From an uncultured bacterium (GTDB lineage Bacteria > Actinomycetota > Coriobacteriia > Coriobacteriales > Coriobacteriaceae): a DNA stretch of 19,736 nucleotides. The translations under genes were made by a program, and so were the position numbers. A model generated the notes under the pieces. It did no database searches. It was not told the DNA's origin and was given only the letters and a program-made list of their open reading frames with translations. The stretch is from assembly GCA_905215765.1 (NCBI GenBank), contig CAJMRP010000026.1:1-19736 (forward strand), written 5' to 3'. Below, piece after piece: positions 7,600 to 13,806 of this stretch; position 1 is the stretch's first letter; every line of letters starts with the position of its first letter.

Positions 7600-8991
7600 C
7601 TACGCCGTCAACGGCGCCGGCTCATGCGGCTCGCCGTTCAGCTCGACGATGACCTGCGTTCCCACGCCCTCCTGGGACTTCACGCGCATGCCGGAATCTT
7701 CTCCGTAAAAGAAATGGATGCGCTGAAGTACGTTAAAGAGCGCCAAGCCGCAGCCTCGTTTGATGGAACCGTCGGCGGTAATGCTCTCGGGCTCCTCCAG
7801 GCGATGTTGCTCAAACAGATGCGCGCAGACTTCTTCGCTCATACCGATGCCATCGTCCTCGACGATGATCTCCAAACCGTCATCGGTCTCGAAAGCCCTA
7901 ACATGAATAGAAAGCGGCTCGGTCTCGCGCTGCGCGTGCTTGATGCAGTTTTCGAGCAACGGCTGCAAGATAAACGGCGGCACCATGCAATCGCGCACCT
8001 CAAAGTCGATATCGACCGAGACGCGCAGACGGCCGTCGCCATAACGAGCCTGCATAAGATTGATATAGCGAGTGCCCTGTTCCACCTCGTGCTCGAGCGT
8101 TGTGAGGGTATCGGAATCAGAAAGCGTCTGACGGTAGTAATTGGAAAAGTCGATCAGCAGCGACCTTGCCTTGTCCGGCTCGGTACGTACGAGCGACACG
8201 ATGGTGCTGATGGTGTTAAACAGAAAATGAGGATCGACCTGCGATTGCAAGGCACGCAGCTCCACGCGGGCCGTAAGCTCGTCCTGGCGCTCAAGCTCAA
8301 AGCTCGCAAGCTGCGTGGAAATGAGGTCGGCAAAGCCCGAGGCAAGCGCCGTCTGGCGCATATCGATGCTGCTCAGACGGGGATAATACAGCTCGAGCGT
8401 GCCCACGCAATGCCCGCGCACGGTAAGCGGTGCGACAATACCGGCGCGCAGGCGCGGAAAGTAGCCACCCGTCTCGGTCGAGGCATCGCGCGAGAACACG
8501 CTTTGCTCACCGCTGTTGATCACGTTGAGCGTAGTCCGCAGTACCACCGGGGTGCCGGCGGGGCACTTTGCCGAGTCCTCGCCCCAGCTTGCCAACACCT
8601 GCTTGCCGTCGGTAAAGCAGATGGCAGAGGCGATGGTCTCGGACAGGATAATTTTAGAGGCGCCCAGGGCCGCTTCGGGCGTAAGGCCGCGCGACGTGTA
8701 GGCGAATATTTTTGATGCGATGGCGAGCGTACGGTCGGTTGCGCTCGATGTGAGGTCGTCGGGGACCACAAAGACATACGAGAAAAAGAAGCACAGCATG
8801 ACCATGCCGGCAATAACGACAACGCCCGGAACGGGATTGGGATTATCGGTTAAATCCCAGATAAGCAGCAGGATAAGCGCCGGAACGACAACACCGAGCA
8901 GGATGGCCTGGACCACATGCTGGGCCGTACGAAAGACCTTGGTAGAGTTGTAGCTCTTGCCCAGAATCAGCCTGTTTAAATCCACCGTCAT
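7600..8991 (-). CDS. LytS-type sensor histidine kinase (second pair)
   Basis: A 463-residue membrane kinase with the same plan as the kinase at 1602-2945: two closely spaced hydrophobic helices (about 22-46 and 53-76), a GAF-like region (about 90-225), the histidine box QSQVDPHFLFNTISTI (H255), N-box ENCIKHA, DDGIGM and a glycine-rich GCGLALFN segment. Start choice: the frame is open to 9060, but that would cross the terminator at 9017-9044. The ATG at 8991 touches AAAGGGG directly, while the GTG two codons later (8985) has that same site 6 nt upstream. The true start may therefore be 8985, a difference of only two residues. The gap to the terminator is too small for an obvious promoter, so read-through from the amidohydrolase operon is plausible. 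Confidence 0.9.
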   Translation of the reverse strand: MTVDLNRLILGKSYNSTKVFRTAQHVVQAILLGVVVPALILLLIWDLTDNPNPVPGVVVIAGMVMLCFFFSYVFVVPDDLTSSATDRTLAIASKIFAYTSRGLTPEAALGASKIILSETIASAICFTDGKQVLASWGEDSAKCPAGTPVVLRTTLNVINSGEQSVFSRDASTETGGYFPRLRAGIVAPLTVRGHCVGTLELYYPRLSSIDMRQTALASGFADLISTQLASFELERQDELTARVELRALQSQVDPHFLFNTISTIVSLVRTEPDKARSLLIDFSNYYRQTLSDSDTLTTLEHEVEQGTRYINLMQARYGDGRLRVSVDIDFEVRDCMVPPFILQPLLENCIKHAQRETEPLSIHVRAFETDDGLEIIVEDDGIGMSEEVCAHLFEQHRLEEPESITADGSIKRGCGLALFNVLQRIHFFYGEDSGMRVKSQEGVGTQVIVELNGEPHEPAPLTA

Positions 8992-9016
8992 CCCCTTTTG
9001 TCTATCGCACCCATAG

Positions 9017-9044
9017 CAATAAAGAGGGCCGCAAGCGACCCTCT
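9017..9044 (-). terminator. Terminator after the amidohydrolase gene
   Basis: Minus-strand AGAGGGTCGC (9035-9044) pairs with GCGGCCCTCT (9023-9032), with one G-U pair, followed by TTATTG. It is a moderate intrinsic terminator between the amidohydrolase stop codon (9103-9105) and the second kinase gene, only about 25 nt before the latter's start. Confidence 0.65.
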
Positions 9045-9102
9045 CCATTGCATTATGCAATCAAATACTGTGTTTTACATCAAGCCATCGATGAACGGTA
9101 GC

Positions 9103-10380
9103 TTAGGCGCTGTACTTGTTTGCCTCGCCGAAGGTGCCGCCCTCGACAATCCAGCCGTCCTTCATGATGACGTCCATGTTGTCGGTGTTGAGCACGTGGA
9201 TGTCGGCGGCGACGTCACCGTTGACGACCAGCAGGTCGGCGCACTTGCCGGCCTCGATGGAACCGGTCTCGTCCTCGATGTGGCACATCTTGGCACCGTT
9301 GAGGGTGGCACAGGTGATGGTCTCGACCGGGGTGAAGCCGATCTTGTCGACGAACTCGTACATCTCCTCGATGGAGCAGGTGCCGTACGGGGTGACGAAG
9401 GAGAAGGAGTCGGAGCCGATCGTCATGACGACGCCGCGCTTCTTGGCCTCGCGCAGGCAGTCGTAGTTGCGCTGCAGCTCCTTCTCGACCAAGGTGCCCT
9501 CGTACTTGTCGTGCAGCTCGGGGACGTAGACGGGCGGATAGGTGGCGTACCAGGTGGGCAGGAAGGCGATCGTCGGGGTGAAGAAGGTGCCCTGCTCGGC
9601 CATGAGGTCCATGGTGCGCTCATCGATATCGAAGCCGTGAATCAGCTGCTCGCAGCCAAAGCGAACGGAATCGTAGGCAGCGGCGTGGTTGTTGTAGCAG
9701 TGGCTCCACACGGGGATGCCGACCATCTTGGCCTCTTCGACCACGGCCTGAATCTCCTCGGAGCAGTAGTGCTGGTCGCGGCCGGAGTCCCAGCGCCAGA
9801 TGCCGCCACCGGTAGCCCAGATCTTGATGGCATCGGGGTTCTCGCGCAGGCGACGACGGACGGCCTTGCGCAGATCCCAAGGACCGTCGACCTGATCGCC
9901 CCAGGGGTGGGATTCCTTGTTGAGCTCCTGGGTGCAGTGGTGGGAGTCGCCGTGGCCGGCAACGCGGCAGAAGCCAAGGCCGGTGGCCAGAACGCGCGGG
10001 CCCTTGAAGACGCCCTTGTCGATGCAGTCACGGATCTGGATACCAAAGCGGCCGATCTCGCAGACGGTGGTGAGGCCGTGGGTGAGGCAGTCATAGGCCT
10101 GCTTGACGGCGACGGCCTGCTTCTCGAGGAGCGGCTGCATGACCCAGTCGGTGTCATCGTCGGTCAAGTTGCCCGAGAAGTGCAGGTGGGTGTCGATCAG
10201 GCCGGGAAGGACGGTCTTGCCGGCGGCGTCGATGACCTCAACGCCCTCGGGAAGGTCCTGCATGGCGCCGGCGTACTCGATCTTGCCGTTGTCGTCGACG
10301 AGAACGAGGGAGTTCTCGACCGGCTCGGCGCCGGTACCGTCGATGAGCTTGCCGCCAACGATTGCATACTTAGTGGACAT
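9103..10380 (-). CDS. Metal-dependent amidohydrolase (imidazolonepropionase-like)
   Basis: A 425-residue amidohydrolase-superfamily enzyme of the imidazolonepropionase/Xaa-Pro dipeptidase-like branch. Binuclear metal-site residues are all present: HxH in DTHLHFSG (H65, H67), the lysine expected to be carboxylated in DAIKIWATGG (K186), H227 in WSHCYNN, H248 in LIHGFD and D324 in IGSDS. The N- and C-terminal segments form the usual small beta-sandwich (KLIDGTG; ADLLVVNGD). There is no signal peptide, so it acts in the cytoplasm. Members hydrolyse amides, dipeptides, N-acyl amino acids or cyclic imides, and the substrate cannot be fixed here. The start is well supported by AAGGAGG 5 nt upstream. 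It lies 131 nt downstream of an APC permease on the same strand, which suggests uptake then hydrolysis of an amino-acid-like compound. Confidence 0.88.
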   Translation of the reverse strand: MSTKYAIVGGKLIDGTGAEPVENSLVLVDDNGKIEYAGAMQDLPEGVEVIDAAGKTVLPGLIDTHLHFSGNLTDDDTDWVMQPLLEKQAVAVKQAYDCLTHGLTTVCEIGRFGIQIRDCIDKGVFKGPRVLATGLGFCRVAGHGDSHHCTQELNKESHPWGDQVDGPWDLRKAVRRRLRENPDAIKIWATGGGIWRWDSGRDQHYCSEEIQAVVEEAKMVGIPVWSHCYNNHAAAYDSVRFGCEQLIHGFDIDERTMDLMAEQGTFFTPTIAFLPTWYATYPPVYVPELHDKYEGTLVEKELQRNYDCLREAKKRGVVMTIGSDSFSFVTPYGTCSIEEMYEFVDKIGFTPVETITCATLNGAKMCHIEDETGSIEAGKCADLLVVNGDVAADIHVLNTDNMDVIMKDGWIVEGGTFGEANKYSA

Positions 10381-10394
10381 GGTTCCTCCTTATG

Positions 10395-10510
10395 GATCCA
10401 TATAGTGGGCGAGGCCGTGTTGGGTTAAGGCCTCACAAAGCTACCCAAGTGGTGCCGGGTTCGGTGCGCGGAAGAGAGGGTCCCGCGCACCTGATCCGCC
10501 CCGGCTCGGC
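10395..10510 (-). other. Structured spacer between permease and amidohydrolase genes
   Basis: On the minus strand GGTGCGCGG and CCGCGCACC form a perfect 9-bp stem with an 11-nt loop, enclosed by CCGGG/CCCGG. Nearer the amidohydrolase, GAGGCC/GGCCTC form a second stem. Neither is followed by a T-tract, so they look like stability or processing elements that let the two genes be expressed at different levels. A weak TTAACC/TATATG pair just before the amidohydrolase could be an internal promoter. Confidence 0.4.
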
Positions 10511-10511
10511 G

Positions 10512-11963
10512 TTACTTTTTACGGGAATTGGTGAAGGCCATGAGAGCCAGGCCAATAGCCAACCAGCCGATCACGATGCTCCACTCCACCATGTTGAGGG
10601 AAGCGGGAGAGAACGGAATCACGAGCAGGCCGATGATGATGGCGCAGGCAGCGATAGCGAGGCCGATGCCAAACTTGCCGCCGGGCACCTCGTAGGGACG
10701 AGGCAGATCGGGCTCGGTGAAGCGCATGCGCAGGCAAGCGAGGGCGACCATGCCGCAGGAGAAGATGAAGGCGAGAGCCGACACGTTGGTCAGAGGGATG
10801 AGCATGTTCTTGCCCAGGAACGGACCGACGACGGTGATGACGCCCAGAACGATGCAGGCGAGCTTGGGAGCGCCGGACTTGGGGTCGACCTCGGCGAACT
10901 GCTCGGGCAGCTGGCCCTTGCGGCCCATGGCGAGCATGATGCGGCTCGTGGCGCCGTAGAAGGAGTTCATCGGGCCCATGGGTCCAAGCGTGGCGATGAC
11001 GAGCATGGCCAGGTACAGGAGCATGTTGATGCCCTTGAGGCAGGCAAGCGCGGGAACCGGGCTCTTAACAAACTCATGCCAGTCGAGGATGGTGCCGAAC
11101 GAGTAGATGCAGACCATGTAGAAGCCGCCTGCGGCCAGCAGGGCCAGGGAGATGATCTTGCCGAACTTGTTCCAGTTGAGGCCCTCGGCTGCTTCCTCAG
11201 CCTGCTGGGGAATGGTGTCGAAGCCGGCGTAGAAGAACGGAGTCAGAACCAGGACCGACACGATGCCGGCAAACAGGCTGGAGCTCTCGGTAGCGGCCTT
11301 GCCGCCACCAGCGCCGGTGACCTGGGAGAACACAGGCATGGCATTGTCCGGCGAGCCGGTGAACAGCGAGACGCCCATGGCGAGCAGCATGCCGCAGAGC
11401 AGGGCCTTGGTCAGGAAGGCCTGGAGCTTGGCGGCCGAGCTTGCACCGCGGAAATTGAGGAAGATGACGTAGACTGCAAAGCCGAGCGCGATCAGCGTCG
11501 GGAACAGGTAAACGTCGGCGCCCAGGATGGTGTAGAGCTTGACGGCGCGCAGCCACTCAAGACCGGGCAGGCTACCGAACATCTCGGACACGAGGGTCGA
11601 GATGGCGATGGCCTCCCACGGGCACAGGATGCCGTTGCCCAGGGCCAAAAGCCATCCGGTGATGTAGCTCAGCGTACGGCCAAAGCTACGATCGACATAC
11701 TCGACGATGCCACCCGAAATGGGGATGGCAGCCGTTAGCTCACCGAAAACAGCTCCGACGGGCACGAGGAAGATTGCACCCAAGAGGAATGCGATCATAG
11801 CGGGAACGGGACCGCCGCCCACGACCATCCAGTCGCCGACCTGCAGAACCCAACCGGTACCGATGATGGCACCAAAGCCGATGGTGAAGAAGTTCCAGAG
11901 CGAAAGCGTTTTCTTCATGCCGCCGTTATCCTCGACTGCAACTTCTGCGTTCTTGTCCGCCAT
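10512..11963 (-). CDS. APC-superfamily amino acid/amine permease
   Basis: A 483-residue membrane protein with about 12 hydrophobic helices. The N-terminal signature of the APC superfamily is visible: LWNFFTIGFGAIIGTGWVL, including the unwound GAIIGTG substrate-binding segment of helix 1. PISGGIVEYVDRSFG matches the helix-3 region. The C-terminal ER-PYEVPGGK-like loop (LPRPYEVPGGKFG) is also typical of the family. It imports amino acids, amines or related compounds by proton or sodium symport; the exact substrate is unknown. The ATG at 11963 is chosen for its AGGAGG site about 7 nt upstream; the frame is open to 12002 without such a site. It is followed by the amidohydrolase gene, making a likely import-and-hydrolysis operon. 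Confidence 0.9.
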   Translation of the reverse strand: MADKNAEVAVEDNGGMKKTLSLWNFFTIGFGAIIGTGWVLQVGDWMVVGGGPVPAMIAFLLGAIFLVPVGAVFGELTAAIPISGGIVEYVDRSFGRTLSYITGWLLALGNGILCPWEAIAISTLVSEMFGSLPGLEWLRAVKLYTILGADVYLFPTLIALGFAVYVIFLNFRGASSAAKLQAFLTKALLCGMLLAMGVSLFTGSPDNAMPVFSQVTGAGGGKAATESSSLFAGIVSVLVLTPFFYAGFDTIPQQAEEAAEGLNWNKFGKIISLALLAAGGFYMVCIYSFGTILDWHEFVKSPVPALACLKGINMLLYLAMLVIATLGPMGPMNSFYGATSRIMLAMGRKGQLPEQFAEVDPKSGAPKLACIVLGVITVVGPFLGKNMLIPLTNVSALAFIFSCGMVALACLRMRFTEPDLPRPYEVPGGKFGIGLAIAACAIIIGLLVIPFSPASLNMVEWSIVIGWLAIGLALMAFTNSRKK

Positions 11964-12007
11964 TGTTCCCCTCCTTTCCTTTTTGACGCCCCTTGACGTC
12001 ACCCCTT

Positions 12008-12037
12008 GCGCGGTCTGTTTTGCCGCGCGCTTTTATT
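12008..12037 (+). terminator. Terminator-like hairpin facing away from the permease
   Basis: GCGCGG (12008-12013) pairs with CCGCGC (12023-12028), then GC and TTTTATTT. The orientation would stop plus-strand transcription, but no plus-strand gene precedes it; it may limit antisense transcription across the permease gene, or be incidental. Confidence 0.35.
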
Positions 12038-12069
12038 TCGTGGCTTTAAGATACGGCCTTGGCACAGCA

Positions 12070-12124
12070 GCGCCGCTTGTAGCTCGACCGAAGGCAGAAC
12101 TGCAAAACGAGCGGCGCCGTTTTT
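12070..12124 (+). terminator. Second terminator-like hairpin in the divergent region
   Basis: GCGCCGCT (12070-12077) pairs with AGCGGCGC (12110-12117) around a 32-nt loop that holds a small GCAG/CTGC hairpin, followed by CG and five T. Same orientation as the hairpin at 12008-12037. The long loop makes it less typical; on the minus strand it would be a leader hairpin of the permease transcript. Confidence 0.3.
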
Positions 12125-12157
12125 GGGACGAACGGCACGGTTTGCCGCTCATTGTTG

Positions 12158-12174
12158 CCGCCCGTCCGACGGGC
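12158..12174. promoter_or_regulatory. Perfect 17-bp palindrome, candidate operator
   Basis: CGCCCGTC and GACGGGCG are perfect inverted 8-bp arms around one central base. It lies midway between the divergent permease and peptidase genes, where a dimeric repressor could affect either. The regulator is unknown and no second copy was seen in the window. Confidence 0.4.
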
Positions 12175-12323
12175 GTACGCTCATCGGACGCATATAGAGA
12201 TGTTTTTGAGGCCGTGTGTTTTGCGCCTTTCGTACCGTTTACCGAGCTTTTGACGCGCGGACCCATTTGTTGCACATCTTTTTTGTAGGATGGACAGGTT
12301 ATACATGAGACAAGGCGGTACGA

Positions 12324-13358
12324 ATGGCATACGGATACAACGACGGTGATCAACTGCGACAAAGCGTTCGCCTTGCTGGCCGTACCACGCCGACGCCCGG
12401 AAGTGCCACAAGCAGCAATTCGCAACGTCCTCAAGAGCAACCCAGGCCTTCGTCTCGGCAGCAGTCAAGCAGAACACGGCAGAGCGGCCGTCTGAGCACG
12501 GGCACAAGCGCGCAGCAAGATAGCCGCTTTGGCGCGCGCACTCGACAGCGTCAGGCCGAGGTTCCGCAACTGCGCCGCAACGGCGCACGTCAGCCCGGCA
12601 TCCATATCAACCGCTTCTTTTCGCATCCCCAAGGTGGACGCGACGGCAAGCCCTACCGCTCGACATCGCACGTGAATGCCCCCGCCCTGCCGGCTCGTCG
12701 ACTTCGCCTCGCACTGTGCTCTATCCTCACCTGTCTGGTCTTTGTGCTTATGAGCTCCTGTATGTCCCACGGCTCGGCCGGTCTCGAGCCCACCGCCGAG
12801 GACAAGCTGCTCAAGGCCCCCGTCGCACCCGGTTATTCTTTCGCCTTTTCGACCCCACGCTCGCAATGGCAAGCCGGCACGATGCCCCATATCTATCAGA
12901 TCGACCCCGCGTGGTCGGAGCTGCCTTACGCCGGCGGCACCATCCGCCAAAATGCCTGCGGGCCTACGTGCCTCACCATGGTCTACATCTTTAAGACGGG
13001 ACGCACCGATATGACCCCCGTCGATATGTGCGCGCTTTCCGAGGCGGGCAATTACGCCCCCACCGGTGCAACCGAATGGTCGTTTATGACGAGCGGCGCG
13101 TGGCAGTTGGGACTTAACGGAACGGAGCTCCATAACGATCGCGACTCTATGACTCAGGCGCTGCGTTCGGGAGCGCCCGTCATCGCCGCCGTTCGGCCGG
13201 GCACCTTTACCAACGTGGGCCACTACATTGTGCTTTACGGTATTGACGACGCCGACCAGATTGGCGTCTACGACCCCAACTCGGCCAGCCGCAGCGCCCG
13301 CCGCTGGGGTGTCGTAGAGGTCCTCAACGAAGTCGAAGCCATGTGGGCCTACTACTAG
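12324..13358 (+). CDS. Membrane-anchored C39-like cysteine peptidase
   Basis: A 344-residue protein and the only plus-strand protein gene. Residues 1-125 are low-complexity and rich in S, R, Q, T and P, predicted disordered. One hydrophobic helix follows (about 127-146), preceded by RR, so the tail should be cytoplasmic and the rest outside. Residues 180-340 resemble papain-like peptidase C39 domains (Peptidase_C39_2): catalytic Cys in NACGPTCL (C212), His in VGHYIVLYGI (H300) and the third residue in VYDPNS (D317 or N319). Family members cleave peptides or act in envelope turnover. VLMSSC at the end of the helix faintly resembles a lipobox, but the long leader argues against a lipoprotein. 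The ATG at 12324 has AAGGCGG about 6 nt upstream. A repeat element begins immediately after the stop codon. Confidence 0.8.
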   Translation: MAYGYNDGDQLRQSVRLAGRTTPTPGSATSSNSQRPQEQPRPSSRQQSSRTRQSGRLSTGTSAQQDSRFGARTRQRQAEVPQLRRNGARQPGIHINRFFSHPQGGRDGKPYRSTSHVNAPALPARRLRLALCSILTCLVFVLMSSCMSHGSAGLEPTAEDKLLKAPVAPGYSFAFSTPRSQWQAGTMPHIYQIDPAWSELPYAGGTIRQNACGPTCLTMVYIFKTGRTDMTPVDMCALSEAGNYAPTGATEWSFMTSGAWQLGLNGTELHNDRDSMTQALRSGAPVIAAVRPGTFTNVGHYIVLYGIDDADQIGVYDPNSASRSARRWGVVEVLNEVEAMWAYY

Positions 13359-13382
13359 TCATTGGGGACAGACTTAAATGAG
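13359..13382. repeat. Partial REP-like arm directly after the peptidase stop codon
   Basis: This 24-bp segment repeats the left arm of the palindromic element at 13655-13720 (GTCATTGGGGACAGACTT then AAATGA). It begins at the base after the TAG stop. Its TTGGGGAC core (13362-13369) is inverted relative to GTCCCCAA at 13639-13646, so the two may be the ends of one composite element enclosing the 62-bp array. Confidence 0.75.
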
Positions 13383-13584
13383 TGGTCTCTGGCTGCCCGG
13401 AACTGCTGGCACGGAAAATGCATCCCGCTTTGAAGTTCGATAGCGGGATGCACTTTCCGCGCACGGCCTGTTTGGGAAACTACGTTCCACTTTCCGGCAA
13501 CATTCCGGGATGCATTTTCCGGTTGAGGCCCTCAAGGGAAACCATGTCCCATGTTGGACGCTCATTCTGGGATGCGCTTTCCGC
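13383..13584. repeat. 62-bp tandem array of motifs alternating in orientation every 31 bp
   Basis: GGGATGC-NN-TTTCCG begins at 13445, 13507 and 13569, exactly 62 bp apart. Midway between are its reverse-complement relatives: GGAAAATGCATCCC (near 13413), GGGAAACTACGTTCC (near 13474) and GGGAAACCATGTCCC (near 13535). Six motif copies thus alternate strand every 31 bp, about three helical turns, and neighbouring motifs can form hairpins. Sequence between the motifs is only weakly conserved. No protein gene is credible across it. Confidence 0.8.
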
Positions 13585-13654
13585 AGTTGATTGATGCGGG
13601 CTTTAAGGACTGTTCCAAGCTGCCGGCAGAAAAGGAACGTCCCCAAGTGCCGGG

Positions 13655-13765
13655 TTTCCGCAGTCATTGGGGACAGACTTAAATGACTAGTCGTTTAAGA
13701 ACGTCCCCAATGACTACCCACAGAATGAGGGTCTCATCGGGGACTAGGTAAATAGCAAAAGCCCC
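13655..13765. repeat. REP-like palindromic element, copy 1, joined to a terminator
   Basis: The core 13662-13715 is a 54-bp palindrome: AGTCATTGGGGAC (13662-13674) with GTCCCCAATGACT (13703-13715), inner TTAAA/TTTAA and a central GACTAGTC. A second conserved block (13735-13765) runs into the terminator of the glucosidase gene. Blocks 13684-13720 and 13735-13765 recur identically, or nearly so, at 19514-19550 and 19553-19583. Such GTCCCCAATGACT-type palindromes resemble elements mobilised by REP-associated tyrosine transposases (inference). Confidence 0.85.
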
Positions 13766-13790
13766 CGCGGCCGAAACGGGCCGCGGGGGC
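13757..13790 (-). terminator. Terminator of the beta-glucoside PTS operon
   Basis: Perfect 12-bp GC-rich stem (13779-13790 with 13761-13772), 6-nt loop, then TTTT on the minus strand (13760-13757). It lies 16 nt after the 6-phospho-beta-glucosidase stop codon. Confidence 0.9.
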
Positions 13791-13806
13791 AGCAGGCTTG
13801 CAAGGG

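Larger units (their letters stand above)
11964..12323. other. Divergent intergenic region, permease and C39 peptidase
   Basis: About 360 bp with no credible gene. It contains two plus-strand terminator-like hairpins (separate entries), a perfect 17-bp palindrome (12158-12174), and a TGACGTCA palindrome near 11994-12001 just upstream of the permease ribosome binding site. Promoters for both divergent genes must lie here. The best plus-strand candidate is TATACA at about 12300-12305, without a good -35. On the minus strand TTGCAG-N17-CTACAA is a weak candidate. Confidence 0.5.

Noticed and set aside
8992..9060. Extended N-terminus of the second sensor kinase
   Set aside because: The extension crosses the terminator at 9017-9044 and encodes a cysteine-rich segment unlike the paralogous kinase.
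8998..10428. Long open frame on the plus strand opposite the amidohydrolase (476 codons)
   Set aside because: It is antisense to a well-supported enzyme with all metal ligands; its valine/glycine/aspartate-rich composition is the usual shadow of a high-GC gene.
10392..11738. Long open frame on the plus strand opposite the permease (448 codons)
   Set aside because: Antisense to a clear APC permease; composition rich in G, E, D and H, with no hydrophobic core or recognised motif and no ribosome binding site.
13383..13584. CRISPR array
   Set aside because: The period of 62 bp with motif inversion every 31 bp, short imperfect motifs and no cas genes do not fit CRISPR repeats and spacers.
13374..13667. 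Small protein gene on the minus strand within the repeat region (97 codons)
   Set aside because: It runs across the tandem array and REP arms; no ribosome binding site, and the sequence is explained by the repeats.
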